From the NCBI GenBank assembly GCA_964486335.1, contig CAZAMB010000007.1:1-64000 (forward strand): a DNA stretch of 64,000 nt, given 5' to 3'. The translations under genes were made by a program, and so were the position numbers. Numbering within the stretch: the stretch's first letter is position 1; each line of letters opens with the position of its first letter. Shown piece by piece: positions 27,782 to 37,374 of the stretch. This DNA comes from CAZAMB01 sp964486335 (GTDB lineage: Bacteria; Planctomycetota; Phycisphaerae; UBA1845). The notes under the pieces were generated by a model that saw nothing but the letters and a program-made list of their open reading frames with translations, made no database searches and was not told where the DNA came from.

Positions 27782-29182
27782 ATGGCCGGTCTGACCTTTC
27801 ACGGCGCGGCTCGGCAGGTGACGGGATCGATGCACCTGCTGGACGCCAATGGAAAGCTAATCGCGCTCGATTGCGGGCTCTTTCAAGGTCGCCGGGCGGA
27901 GTCAAGGGCGCTGAATCTTCGCCACCCGTGCGATCCCAGGCGGCTGCATGCGGTCGTCGTGTCGCATGCGCATATCGATCATACGGGCCGCCTGCCCATG
28001 CTCATTCGGGACGGGTTTGAGGGCGTGATACATACAACGCCGGCCACGCGCGACCTCTGTGCGGTAATGTTGGCCGACGCGGCACACATTCAAGAGGAAG
28101 ACGCGCGATTCCTGAGCAAGCGACGGCGCAAGGAAGGCGAGCCGAGCGTCGATCCGCTTTACACACAGAATGACGCAGTGCAGACAATCCGCCAGATGCA
28201 GTCGTCACCCTACGGGCGATGGTTTAAAGTGGCGCACGGTGTGCATGCCCGCTACTTCGACGCCGGGCATATGCTCGGTTCGGCGGGGATCGAGTTGGAG
28301 ATCAACGAGGACAATCGTCCGAAGAAGACGTTGGTTTTTACCGGCGATGTGGGTCGCCGGGGAGTTCCGCTGTTGCGCGATCCCGATCCGCTTCCCTCAT
28401 GTGATTATCTGATTTGCGAATCCACATACGGCGGACGAACGACCGATCCGCTGGACGATCTCAAACCGAAGCTGGCCGATGTCATTCGGCGTACTGTGTC
28501 GCGTGGCGGCAAAGTGTTGATTCCCGCGTTCAGCGTCGGAAGAACGCAAACCATCATCTACTATCTTCGACAGTTGTTTGTCGGTGGAGAACTGGATCGC
28601 GTACCGGTGTACGTCGACAGTCCGCTGGCCATTAACGCAACCGACGTGTTTCGGCTCCATCCGGAATGTTTTGATGAAGATGCCCGAGCCTTCGCGCACA
28701 ATCCCGGAGGCATTCTCGACGGACCTGCGATTCATTTTGTACAGACCCGCGAGGATTCCAAGCGGGTGACTCGGCGACGCGCGCCGTGCATCATCATCGC
28801 CGCCAGCGGCATGTGTGAGGCGGGGCGCATTCTTCATCACCTTCGGCACGGCGTGAAGCACGAACGAAACACCGTCCTGATCGTTGGATTCCAGGCCGCA
28901 CATACTCTGGGAAGGCGAATTGTCGAGCGCGAACCGTTTGTGCGGATTTATGGTGAGAAGCACGCGCTCAAGGCCGAAGTCGTCGTGCTCAACGGATTCA
29001 GTTCGCACGCCGACGCAACAGAGCTCAAGGCGCATACTGATCCGCTCGCGGGACGGTGCAAGGCGGTTTTTCTGGTTCACGGGGAAGTGGATCAGGCGTC
29101 AGCGCTGGCCGACACGATGCGTGCATCAGGTCACCGCAGCGTCCGCATTCCCGCCATGGGCGAAAATCATCCCCTGGATTGA
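27782..29182 (+). CDS. Metallo-beta-lactamase/beta-CASP family ribonuclease
   Basis: 466 residues from the ATG at 27782, with GGGAGA about seven bases upstream; the open frame upstream to 27437 overlaps the divergent gene and looks non-coding. Motifs in order: SHAHIDHTGRLP (metal site), DAGHMLGSAG, FTGDVGRRG, CDYLICESTYGGRTTDP, the beta-CASP motifs IPAFSVGRTQTIIYYL and IIAASGMCEAGRILHHL, and the RMMBL motif NGFSSHADATEL. This is the bacterial CPSF73-like (YSH1/TTHA0252) group, RNA endo/exonucleases of the cytoplasm. The substrate in this organism is not known. Confidence 0.92.
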   Translation: MAGLTFHGAARQVTGSMHLLDANGKLIALDCGLFQGRRAESRALNLRHPCDPRRLHAVVVSHAHIDHTGRLPMLIRDGFEGVIHTTPATRDLCAVMLADAAHIQEEDARFLSKRRRKEGEPSVDPLYTQNDAVQTIRQMQSSPYGRWFKVAHGVHARYFDAGHMLGSAGIELEINEDNRPKKTLVFTGDVGRRGVPLLRDPDPLPSCDYLICESTYGGRTTDPLDDLKPKLADVIRRTVSRGGKVLIPAFSVGRTQTIIYYLRQLFVGGELDRVPVYVDSPLAINATDVFRLHPECFDEDARAFAHNPGGILDGPAIHFVQTREDSKRVTRRRAPCIIIAASGMCEAGRILHHLRHGVKHERNTVLIVGFQAAHTLGRRIVEREPFVRIYGEKHALKAEVVVLNGFSSHADATELKAHTDPLAGRCKAVFLVHGEVDQASALADTMRASGHRSVRIPAMGENHPLD

Positions 29183-29521
29183 TCGTTCGCATGCCGGGAG
29201 AACCGGCGGAGCCCAATCCTCGGGCACCGCCGCCGGCTCCCCGATGGCGCGTTTCATTCCAGGCGTGATTTCACTCCACGCGTCCCGCCGCTCTTTTCAC
29301 AACCATTCGTTCGTGCAAGGTGTCCGGGCAATCTGCTACAAGTGAGAGACGGTATGCTTATGGAGCGTGAGCCCGCCAATAAAGCGATTCCCGACAAGTT
29401 CTCCAGTTCGGAATCGCCGTTTCCACGACAGGTTGTCCGTCTTCGCTTTACGAATTATAACCTATTTACCTATAAGTAGTTATACGAACATCACAAGTCG
29501 CAAGAACAGGCTGATTGTTCG

Positions 29522-29550
29522 TTGACAGTTGCCGGTTCGCAAGCTACAAA
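29522..29550 (+). promoter_or_regulatory. Candidate sigma70 promoter for the pyrK-like gene
   Basis: Perfect -35 TTGACA (29522-29527), 17-base spacer, -10 TACAAA (29545-29550). Transcription would start near 29557, about 85 bases before the terminator hairpin. Confidence 0.5.
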
Positions 29551-29640
29551 TCGCAGAGAGTTGGGCGTTCAATTTGAACCTCATCGCGGCCTGTGAAATC
29601 GAGGCTGTGGAAACAGAAATGCGGCTTCTTTGCCGTGGCG

Positions 29641-29684
29641 AACTTCCGGGGTCGTGGCTACGCTGCGATCCCGGAAGTTTTTTT
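29641..29684 (+). terminator. Intrinsic terminator in the leader of the pyrK-like gene (possible attenuator)
   Basis: AACTTCCGGG (29641-29650) pairs perfectly with CCCGGAAGTT (29670-29679), followed by a run of seven T (29678-29684). It stands only about 20 bases upstream of the start codon, after a promoter, as expected for transcription attenuation. Confidence 0.75.
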
Positions 29685-29705
29685 GCGCTCGTCAAGAGAA
29701 TGATG

Positions 29706-30683
29706 ATGGTATCGATGGAATCCGAACCGAAGCCCCTGCCGCGTGCGCTGATACAGGATGGAGAGGTGGTGGCCAATCGGCTTGTCTGCCGTGAGCATTT
29801 CCGACTCACGATTTCCGTTTCGGCGTTTTCGTCGGCCCAGCCCGGGCAGTTCGTACACCTTTGTCCGTTCGCGTCTTGCGCGGAAGACTACGTGGTCACG
29901 GACGACCCCTGGAACGTGGCGCAATCCCGATGGCTTGAGCAATTGCGAGAACCGATGCTACGGCGAGCGTTCAGCGTGGCAAGGCTCGTTCGATCCGGGA
30001 AGGGTGTGGAGCTGGATGTCGTTTACCGGGTTGTCGGAACGGCGACCCGCTGGCTGGAGAGTTTGACGCCGGGCAGCACGTTAAGCGTATTGGGACCGCT
30101 TGGAACCCATTTTCCGATTCAGTCCTCGAAGAAAAAAGCATGGCTGGTGGCGGGAGGGGTGGGATTGCCGCCGATGTTGTGGCTGGCAGATGCGTTGAAC
30201 GCCGCGGGAAAAAGTGCAACAGCGTTTTGCGGCGCGCAGTCGGCCGACCTGTTGGCACTCAGCCTTGACGCCAATCACCCGCCCCGCGCTGACGCAACCC
30301 AAGCAACCCCTTCGGCGATGGAATTCGCCAACGCCCGCACCGGAGTCGTGATCAGTACGGACGACGGCTCCTTGGGGTTTCACGGGCACGTCGGCGCGGC
30401 GCTGGCGGCGTTTTGCGAGGCCAATCCCACGCAGCCTGATGAGGTCGTTGTGTACACGTGCGGACCGGAGAGAATGATGCGCTTTGTAGCCGAGCTTTGC
30501 GCGAAACGGGGGATCGATTGCTTCGCCTGCGTGGAGCGCAACATGGCCTGCGGAACGGGCATGTGCCAATCGTGCGTTGTTCCGGTACGCGATGAAGCGG
30601 CCGCTACAGGTCGGCGGTATCGCCTCTGCTGCACCGAGGGCCCGGTTTTCGACGCGCGGCATATCATTTGGGATTCTCATTAA
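29706..30683 (+). CDS. pyrK: Dihydroorotate dehydrogenase electron-transfer subunit-like flavoprotein (PyrK family)
   Basis: 325 residues from the ATG at 29706 (AAGAGA five bases upstream; ATGs at 29700 and 29703 are alternatives). The frame runs back to 29529 but that would cross the terminator. Domains: an FAD-binding barrel (AQPGQFVHLCP, LRRAFSVARL, YRVVGTATRWLESL), an NAD-binding domain (KAWLVAGGVGLPPMLWLAD, VYTCGPERMM), and a C-terminal 2Fe-2S site (CVERNMACGTGMCQSC ... RLCCTEGPVF). This is the ferredoxin reductase/PyrK layout; PyrK passes electrons from dihydroorotate oxidation by PyrD to NAD. pyrD is not next to it, so the partner is inferred. The attenuator-like leader fits a pyrimidine-controlled gene. 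Confidence 0.87.
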   Translation: MVSMESEPKPLPRALIQDGEVVANRLVCREHFRLTISVSAFSSAQPGQFVHLCPFASCAEDYVVTDDPWNVAQSRWLEQLREPMLRRAFSVARLVRSGKGVELDVVYRVVGTATRWLESLTPGSTLSVLGPLGTHFPIQSSKKKAWLVAGGVGLPPMLWLADALNAAGKSATAFCGAQSADLLALSLDANHPPRADATQATPSAMEFANARTGVVISTDDGSLGFHGHVGAALAAFCEANPTQPDEVVVYTCGPERMMRFVAELCAKRGIDCFACVERNMACGTGMCQSCVVPVRDEAAATGRRYRLCCTEGPVFDARHIIWDSH

Positions 30684-30833
30684 GCGAGACAGACGTGCGG
30701 CGTGCTGTCAGCCTGATCGGCGGAGGGGTTCCTTCCCGTCAAAGTCCATGTAGGATGGTGTTCGGCGTGCAGCGGTCGCCGTGGCGTCACGGGCGTCTGC
30801 ACGTGGCGTGTCGGCAACTTCGGCGGGGTTTCC

Positions 30834-32651
30834 ATGAAGCGATTGATACTGGCCGCGGGTTGGGTCGTAGTATGCGGCGCGACCGCGCAAGCATGTACGA
30901 ACTTCCTCATCACCAAGGGCGCGTCGCTCGACGGATCGACGATGATCACGTACACCGCCGACGCCCATGTTCTCTACGGTGAACTCTATTACCGGCGGGC
31001 GGGAACGCACGTTTCCGGCACGATGATGGACGTCATCGAATGGGACACCGGGAAATTTCTCGGTCAAATCAAACAAGCCGCCAAGACGCACACCGTCGTC
31101 GGGAACATGAACGAACACCAGTTGGCGATCGGCGAGACAACGTTTGGCGGTCGACCGGAATTGGTGGACCCCAAGGGTTTGATCGACTATGGCAGCTTGA
31201 TTTACATCACTCTCCAACGAGCGAAAACGGCGCGCGAGGCCATTCAGGTCATGGCGGAACTCGTAGCGGAGTATGGTTACTACTCAAGCGGTGAGTCGAT
31301 GTCGATCGCCGATGCAAACGAGGCGTGGTTGTTCGAGATTGTCGGCAAAGGGCCGGGATCAAAGGGGGCGGTCTGGGTAGCCCGGAAGATTCCTGACGGC
31401 TACATCTCGGGCCACGCGAACGCGGCTCGGATTCGCAAGTTTCCGCTCAACGATCCGGATACGCTGTATGCGAAGGACGTGATTAGTTTTGCCCGCGAAA
31501 AGGGATATTTTGAGGGAAATGACGAAGATTTCAGCTTTGCGGACGCCTATGGCGCGCCAGATTTCGGTGCGGCGAGGTTTTGTGACGCACGGGTATGGTG
31601 CATGTTCAAGCGGGCCGCGCCGTCACAGGGATTCACCGATGATTGGGTGATGGGCAAGCCGGGAGCCGAACCGCTTCCGCTTTGGATCAAACCCGACCGA
31701 AAACTGAGCGTGCACGACGTGATGGAGATGATGCGCGACCATTACGAGGGAACGGCGCTGGACATGACCAAGGACCCTGGCGCCGGGCCCTATTCGCTGC
31801 CCTACCGCTGGCGCCCGCTCACTTGGAAGGTTGGCGAAAAAGAGTATTTCAACGAGCGCGCGACCTCGACGCAGCAGACCGGATTTTCCTTCGTGGCGCA
31901 ATCGCGATCGTGGCTGCCGGATCCGATCGGCGGCGTCCTTTGGTTTGGCGTGGATGACACGTACAGCACGGTCTATGCGCCGATGTACTGCGGCATTTCT
32001 CGCGCGCCGCACAACTTCGCGGTCGGCACGGGGTCGTTTCAACAGTTCACGTGGGAGTCGGCGTTCTGGGTGTTCAACGCCGTTTCCAATTTCGCCTACC
32101 TGCGGTACAGCGACATGATCAAGGATATTCAAGCGGTTCAGCGAGAACTCGAAAGCCGGTTTCTTTCCGAACAGGCTGGCGTCGATGCCGCAGCACTCGC
32201 CTTGTACAACCAGGCCCCTCGGTTAGCCGTTGACTACCTGACCGAGCACAGTTCGAATTCCGCGGAAATGGTCGTGCAGCGATGGACCCGGCTCTGGGAG
32301 CACCTGCTCTACAAATACCTCGACGGAAACGTCAAGGATGAGTTGGGAAAAGTCAAACATCCTGGTTATCCGGAGTCTTGGCGCACCATGGTGGCGGACG
32401 CGACGGGCGATCGTCTCCAAATGCGAAAACTCGAGCGGGAGAAGATTGACGAAGCCGCGAAAGAGACCAAGGAGGCCAAGGAAAGGGCAGCGCTGGTCGA
32501 AGCGATCGGCAACCTCCTTCGCGTTCGCGAAGTCGTGATCGATGACGAAACACACACGAAAATCTCTGACACAAAAGACCTGGAGAAACTGCGCAAGATG
32601 TTGATCCGTGCCGCGACCGTGCGATCCGGTCCGGAGCTCATCGCTGAGTGA
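30834..32651 (+). CDS. Secreted C69-family dipeptidase (peptidase U34, Ntn hydrolase)
   Basis: 605 residues. A signal peptide (LILAAGWVVVCGATAQA) ends before Cys21 in ACTNFLITKGASLDGS; in this family the N-terminal Cys freed by cleavage is the nucleophile. Other family segments include TFGGRPELVDPKGLIDYG, MAELVAEYGYYSSGESMSIAD and YISGHANAARIRKFPLNDP. The length and the C-terminal charged region fit family C69. It should act outside the cytoplasm on dipeptides. It is followed 45 bases later by alkaline phosphatase, so the two may form a scavenging operon. Confidence 0.9.
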   Translation: MKRLILAAGWVVVCGATAQACTNFLITKGASLDGSTMITYTADAHVLYGELYYRRAGTHVSGTMMDVIEWDTGKFLGQIKQAAKTHTVVGNMNEHQLAIGETTFGGRPELVDPKGLIDYGSLIYITLQRAKTAREAIQVMAELVAEYGYYSSGESMSIADANEAWLFEIVGKGPGSKGAVWVARKIPDGYISGHANAARIRKFPLNDPDTLYAKDVISFAREKGYFEGNDEDFSFADAYGAPDFGAARFCDARVWCMFKRAAPSQGFTDDWVMGKPGAEPLPLWIKPDRKLSVHDVMEMMRDHYEGTALDMTKDPGAGPYSLPYRWRPLTWKVGEKEYFNERATSTQQTGFSFVAQSRSWLPDPIGGVLWFGVDDTYSTVYAPMYCGISRAPHNFAVGTGSFQQFTWESAFWVFNAVSNFAYLRYSDMIKDIQAVQRELESRFLSEQAGVDAAALALYNQAPRLAVDYLTEHSSNSAEMVVQRWTRLWEHLLYKYLDGNVKDELGKVKHPGYPESWRTMVADATGDRLQMRKLEREKIDEAAKETKEAKERAALVEAIGNLLRVREVVIDDETHTKISDTKDLEKLRKMLIRAATVRSGPELIAE

Positions 32652-32696
32652 ATTGCGCTGGGCGCGTACGTAGAATCGAAAGGGGAATGCGAAGCG

Positions 32697-34187
32697 ATGC
32701 TCTACCGAGCGGCCATTGCAGTGCTTTGCGCGTCGGTTTTCACTCAAACAGCGCAAAGCGAAAGCCCCGAGCAGTGGTATCGCGATGGGCAAGAGGCGGT
32801 GAAACGCGCGAAGCAGCTCGAGCCGATCACCGGAAAAGCCCGCAATGTCATTTTGTTCGTCGGAGACGGAATGGGTGTGACGACAACCGCCGCGGCGCGC
32901 ATTCTCGACGGTCAGCGACGCGGTCAGAGCGGCGAGGAAAACCTGCTGAGCTTTGAGAAACTGCCCTACACCGCCCTGATCAAAACGTACAACACGGACG
33001 CCCAAGTGGCCGACTCGGCCGGGACGATGTCGGCCATCGTGACCGGGATCAAGACGCGGATCGGCGTGCTTTCCGTCAATCAGGACGTTGTTCGCGGCGA
33101 TGCGGCTTCGGCGAATGGTAAGTCGGCGACCACTATTTTGGAACTCGCCGAGAAGGCGGGGTTGGCCACAGGCGTTGTCACGACGACGCGAGTTACCCAC
33201 GCGACGCCTGGCGCATGTTACGCTCATTCGCCCGACCGCGAATGGGAGGACGACGCAGCCCTTTCCGAATCGGCGAGGGCGGCTGGATTCAAGGATATCG
33301 CGCGGCAGCTGATCGAGTTCTCCATTGGCGACGGTCCGGATGTCGTGCTCGGTGGTGGGCGAGCCAACTTTCTTCCGAAGACCAAGTCCGATCCGGAACA
33401 CGTCGAGAAGCCAGGCAGGCGTCTCGACGGTCGAGACTTGACCGAAGAATGGTCGAAGCGGTCTGACGCGGCGTTTGTGTGGAACAAAGCGCAATTTGAC
33501 GCGATCCACACTTCCAAGACTAAGCGATTGCTGGGCTTGTTTGAGCCATCGCACATGCGTTATGAACACGATCGTGCAAGCGACAAGGCCGGCGAGCCGT
33601 CACTGACTGAGATGACCGAAAAGGCGATCGAGATGCTCGCTCGAAACGAAAAGGGGTATTTTCTGATGGTCGAGGGTGGAAGAATCGACCATGCGCACCA
33701 CGAATGCAACGCCTTTCGAGCGCTGACGGATACGATTGAATTCGCTCGCGCCGTGGCGGCCGCGCAATCCAAGACCGACCGTCGCGACACGCTGATCGTG
33801 GTAACCGCCGACCATAGTCACGTCTTCACCATGGCAGGGTACCCGTCGCGCGGCAACCCGATCCTCGGCAAGGCGTCGGACTGCGAGGCGGCGGTTGAGG
33901 GACATGCGAAACCGGCGCTGGATCGAAACAAACTGCCCTACACGACGCTGGGATACGCCAACGGGCCGGGGTATGTGGGTGCGGCGGGGCGTCCTGATCT
34001 GACGGAGGTTGCCACGGATGATCCAGGATATCGGCAAGAAGCGACCGTGCCGTTGTCGAGTGAGACCCACGGCGGCGAGGACGTTCCACTATATGCCGAT
34101 GGGCCGCAGGCGCACCTGTTTCGCGGTGTGTTGGAACAAAACGTGATTTTTCACGTGATGGCCGAGGCGATGGGATTGACGCCATGA
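32697..34187 (+). CDS. phoA: Alkaline phosphatase (PhoA type)
   Basis: 496 residues with a signal peptide (MLYRAAIAVLCASVFTQTAQS). AAAGGGGAA lies upstream of the ATG at 32697. Catalytic and metal motifs: VILFVGDGMGV, VADSAGTMSAI with the nucleophilic serine, THATPGACYAH, VEGGRIDHAHH, VTADHSHVF and SETHGGEDVPLYADG. The enzyme hydrolyses phosphomonoesters in the periplasm. Its stop overlaps the ATG of the RidA gene (ATGA). No pho box was recognised. Confidence 0.94.
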   Translation: MLYRAAIAVLCASVFTQTAQSESPEQWYRDGQEAVKRAKQLEPITGKARNVILFVGDGMGVTTTAAARILDGQRRGQSGEENLLSFEKLPYTALIKTYNTDAQVADSAGTMSAIVTGIKTRIGVLSVNQDVVRGDAASANGKSATTILELAEKAGLATGVVTTTRVTHATPGACYAHSPDREWEDDAALSESARAAGFKDIARQLIEFSIGDGPDVVLGGGRANFLPKTKSDPEHVEKPGRRLDGRDLTEEWSKRSDAAFVWNKAQFDAIHTSKTKRLLGLFEPSHMRYEHDRASDKAGEPSLTEMTEKAIEMLARNEKGYFLMVEGGRIDHAHHECNAFRALTDTIEFARAVAAAQSKTDRRDTLIVVTADHSHVFTMAGYPSRGNPILGKASDCEAAVEGHAKPALDRNKLPYTTLGYANGPGYVGAAGRPDLTEVATDDPGYRQEATVPLSSETHGGEDVPLYADGPQAHLFRGVLEQNVIFHVMAEAMGLTP

Positions 34188-34597
34188 AGGAAGCAAGCGG
34201 AACCACGGCGTTTGAGCGTGTGTTTACGGGTCGAATCTGGGAGACCGAGGTCGGCTACTGCCGTGCCGTGAAAGCGGGGAATCTGATCTTTGTCACCGGG
34301 ACCGCGCCTGTGGCCGACGATGGGGGCGTCTTTGCCCCCGGCGACGGGTATGCCCAGGCTCGGCGCTGTCTGGAGATCATCGAGAAAGCTCTGGGCGAGC
34401 TTCATTGCTCCATGAAGCAGGTTGTCCGTACTCGAATGTTCGTTACCGACATCTCCCGCTGGAGGGAGTTTGGTCGAGCTCATGGTGAGTTCTTTCGCGA
34501 GCACCCGCCGGCCACCACCATGGTCGAAGTGGCTCGTCTGATCGACCCGGAGATGCTCATCGAGATCGAAGCCGATGCGGTTTGCGGGCCGGGATAG
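34184..34597 (+). CDS. RidA family protein (reactive imine/enamine deaminase-like)
   Basis: 137 residues; the ATG overlaps the phoA stop by four bases, so the two are probably translated together. Motifs: GYCRAVKAGNLIFVTGTAPV, QARRCLEIIEKALGEL, VVRTRMFVTDI with the conserved Arg, and EVARLIDPEMLIEIEADAV. RidA enzymes remove reactive 2-aminoacrylate. The subgroup and actual substrate cannot be fixed from sequence. Confidence 0.88.
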   Translation: MKEASGTTAFERVFTGRIWETEVGYCRAVKAGNLIFVTGTAPVADDGGVFAPGDGYAQARRCLEIIEKALGELHCSMKQVVRTRMFVTDISRWREFGRAHGEFFREHPPATTMVEVARLIDPEMLIEIEADAVCGPG

Positions 34598-34768
34598 GTC
34601 GCGTCGCCCTTTTCGAGAAATTGTAAAACCGAATGGACCTGGGACCGCTCGGGAATATTCACTCACTTCGATCGAATTGAACTGTCGAGGAACCCAGGCG
34701 CGCCGAGCTTTGTCCCGTGCCGCCGCGAGGTCATTGATTTGGGGCGAAGTTCGTGTGGGAGGTTTTTC

Positions 34769-35641
34769 ATGACTCATTCCGCGTCAAAATCCGTGCTTGT
34801 TGCGATTCCCATGACCTCTCTGTTGGCGACAGGATGTATCGTGGTCGGCGGGGCGTGCACATGGGGGTGCTCGCCGACCGTCTGGACGGAATCCACCGAG
34901 ACAATCGCGATCGATGCCACCGACTTTGCGGCCATGCAGGTTCGGACGCACAACGGGGCGATCAGTTTCGCCGGGACGTCGGATGGCGCCTCCGGCGCGA
35001 GCGTCACCGTTCGCAAGAAGGTCGGCGGAGATTCATCGGCGGACGCCGAAGAGGCGCTCGCTGCTCTCATCGTTTACAGCGAACGCGACTCCGGCGGCTT
35101 GCACAAGATCGGGTGGAAATGGAGCGGAGCACGAAAGTCGAGCTGGCAGGCGGTCGTTGCCTTCGAGATTTCCGCGCCGGGCCGCCTCGACCTCGACGCC
35201 GAAACGCACAATGGGAGTGTGGCGGTTGCCGGTTTGGTCGGCGACGCTAGGGTCGTTACGCACAACGGCGCCTTGGAGGTGGAAACGCGCGACGGGTCGC
35301 TCGATGCCCGGACGCACAACGGGCGAATCGTTGCCGCCTACGAAGGCCATCATGTCTCGCTGGAGACGCACAACGGGGCGATCACCGCCGATCTCAAACG
35401 GTGCGGAACCGTTCGCGGCGAAATGTCGACACACAACGGTTCGGTTCTGGTGACCGTCGGACCCGATACCTCCGCCGCGATCACCGCTCGAACCGATAAC
35501 GGAAGTATTCGGCATGACGACGCCGTATCTGTTGACTCGGCGTCAAGAAGTCGCGTCGAAGGCAAACTTGGCACCGGCGACGGCAAGCTCGATCTGACGA
35601 CGCACAACGGGCAGATTCAGATCAAGCGGCAGACCGGTTGA
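34769..35641 (+). CDS. DUF4097-like lipoprotein with THNG beta repeats
   Basis: 290 residues from the ATG at 34769, with GGGAGGT six bases upstream. A lipobox-like sequence (LLATGC) follows a short hydrophobic stretch. The mature part has a regular motif THNG-x-I/V/L repeated about seven times every 20-30 residues (RTHNGAISFAG, ETHNGSVAVAG, VTHNGALEVE, RTHNGRIVAAY, ETHNGAITADL, STHNGSVLVTV, TTHNGQIQIK), which suggests a beta-helix or DUF4097-like fold at the cell surface. No enzymatic motif is visible. Confidence 0.8.
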   Translation: MTHSASKSVLVAIPMTSLLATGCIVVGGACTWGCSPTVWTESTETIAIDATDFAAMQVRTHNGAISFAGTSDGASGASVTVRKKVGGDSSADAEEALAALIVYSERDSGGLHKIGWKWSGARKSSWQAVVAFEISAPGRLDLDAETHNGSVAVAGLVGDARVVTHNGALEVETRDGSLDARTHNGRIVAAYEGHHVSLETHNGAITADLKRCGTVRGEMSTHNGSVLVTVGPDTSAAITARTDNGSIRHDDAVSVDSASRSRVEGKLGTGDGKLDLTTHNGQIQIKRQTG

Positions 35642-35693
35642 TGCTTCGTAAGGTTTGCAACGATATGAGACGCCGCGACCATTGCCCCGACGA

Positions 35694-36338
35694 TCACGGT
35701 CCCGAATGCGCGCCCATCAGCCGATCGAGATCGTTGATGATCTGCCGAGTTCGTTGAGGAGCGCGGCGGGCGCGAAACTCTCCCGAAACCACCGCCCGTT
35801 CAAAAATCGTTTCTCCTCCGCCGAAGCTTCTTCCGTGCTGAAGCGGCACCCCGTCGATCAAACCCTTTAGTACGTCGCCATTTCGACTGGTCGCGCAAAT
35901 AAACGAACCGGCCCCCTCGAACACCGTTCCCGCCCGGCCGCTCATGACCGCGTAGCTGACCGAGCCGTTGATCTGCGATCGGTTGGCAATCGTCGTCCCG
36001 GGAATGCACTTCCAAACGGCGCGGATCACCACGATCTGAGTAATCTGCGGCGTGTCGCCGACCGAAGGCTGGTTCCGTCGCAGCACGAGTTCGACATTGC
36101 CGGCCGCATCCACGCCGAAAAAGGCTTCGTCGAACGACTCACGATACCGTTTGACCTCACCCGTGTGTCGATGGTCGATTACCTCAATCGCGGCGGGAGC
36201 CGTCGCGCAGCCTGCCGTCCACCCGAGGATAGAAACGACTAGGACTCGCGAACTCCATGCCCAAGACGTGCGGCGTTGCACCCGCGGACCGAGCAGTTCG
36301 TCGGATTGTTGGCATGGTTTCGGGACTGGATCGCTCAC
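35694..36338 (-). CDS. Predicted lipoprotein of unknown function
   Basis: 214 residues. The N-terminus has a basic stretch, a hydrophobic run (VLVVSILGW) and a lipobox (WTAGC), so a shorter start nearer to 36260 is possible. The mature protein is beta-rich (AAGNVELVLRRNQ, TQIVVIRAVWKC) with no known domain. It is convergent with the preceding gene and divergent from mqnA. Confidence 0.65.
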   Translation of the reverse strand: MSDPVPKPCQQSDELLGPRVQRRTSWAWSSRVLVVSILGWTAGCATAPAAIEVIDHRHTGEVKRYRESFDEAFFGVDAAGNVELVLRRNQPSVGDTPQITQIVVIRAVWKCIPGTTIANRSQINGSVSYAVMSGRAGTVFEGAGSFICATSRNGDVLKGLIDGVPLQHGRSFGGGETIFERAVVSGEFRARRAPQRTRQIINDLDRLMGAHSGP

Positions 36339-36582
36339 GGCGGCGGAACCTAGCTGGATGGCGGAATTCTGTCAATGCAAGAGTCGAGATTTGAACAGGC
36401 GCAGGAGAGCCGAAATCTTCAAAAAAGTTGAAAGTACGCCCCAGCCAAAGGAGAGGGTAGCGATGGGCCGTGCGGCTTCTATAATCGAATGGTTGAATTG
36501 GAGTCTCCGCTTGAGTGATCGAATCGGCGCGAATTCCCGAACAGGCAACGGGTCGCCAAAGTCGAATTTGAAAACAACCACG

Positions 36583-37374
36583 ATGGGGGATCGCGCGATC
36601 TGGCGACTGGGCGTCGTCTCGTTCCTCAACGCCAAACCGTTGATCGAGGGGCTGGAGTCCGATCCCGCCATTCATTTGACCCATGATGTGCCTTCCCGCC
36701 TCGCGCCGATGCTCGATGCCCGTACTGTGGATGTCGCACTGGTTCCGGTCATCGATTTGGTGCAAGGCAATCGGCGCTGGCAGATCGTCTCGGATGCATG
36801 TATTGGTTGTGACGGAGAAACCCTGACGGTTCGAGTTTTCTCGAAGATTCCCGCCCCGGACATTCGAAGATTGCACGTCGACGGCGACTCCCACACCTCC
36901 GTGGCCTTGGCATCCGTCCTTTGGCGTGAGATGTACGGCCGGGCGATCGACATCGAACCGTTTTGCGACACGGTGTCCTTTGACGATTGCGAGGCCGTTT
37001 TGTTGATCGGCGACAAGGTTGTCAATCATTCGTTGATCGATCACCCCATCGAGACGGACCTCGGTTCAGCCTGGAAATCGCTGACGATGCTTCCCTTTGT
37101 TTTTGCGGTCTGGGCGGCGCCCCGCGAAATCGATGTTTCAGGATTGGCGCCGCGACTCATTCGGGCGCGCGACGCGGGTGTCGCATCCGCGGCTCTGATT
37201 GCCGCGGATTACGGGCCGGGGTTGAAATGGCCGGTCGCCCTGGCCAAGCGATACCTCACGAAACGACTTCGGTTTACGATGGGTGCGCGCGAGCGGCAGG
37301 GACTGGCGAAGTTCCTGGAACTTGCCCGCGCGCATGGGCTGGTGAAGTCATTCGAAGGGTTGGTTTACGCATGA
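36583..37374 (+). CDS. mqnA: Chorismate dehydratase MqnA (futalosine menaquinone pathway)
   Basis: 263 residues from the ATG at 36583. The family start LGVVSFLNAKPLIEGL is clear, with PSRLAPMLDARTVDVALVPVID and later LPFVFAVWAAP and YLTKRLRFTMG. MqnA turns chorismate into 3-[(1-carboxyvinyl)oxy]benzoate, the first step of the futalosine route. The stop overlaps the mqnC start (ATGA), so the two are coupled. MqnB, MqnD and MqnE are not in the window. Confidence 0.92.
   Translation: MGDRAIWRLGVVSFLNAKPLIEGLESDPAIHLTHDVPSRLAPMLDARTVDVALVPVIDLVQGNRRWQIVSDACIGCDGETLTVRVFSKIPAPDIRRLHVDGDSHTSVALASVLWREMYGRAIDIEPFCDTVSFDDCEAVLLIGDKVVNHSLIDHPIETDLGSAWKSLTMLPFVFAVWAAPREIDVSGLAPRLIRARDAGVASAALIAADYGPGLKWPVALAKRYLTKRLRFTMGARERQGLAKFLELARAHGLVKSFEGLVYA

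Larger units (their letters stand above)
29183..29705. other. Non-coding region with promoter and attenuator-like leader
   Basis: About 520 bases. An AT-rich island with an inverted repeat (TATAAC at 29456-29461, GTTATA at 29479-29484) is unusual in this GC-rich window. It is followed by a promoter (29522-29550) and a leader ending in an intrinsic terminator (29641-29684). I see no convincing gene before 29700. Confidence 0.5.
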
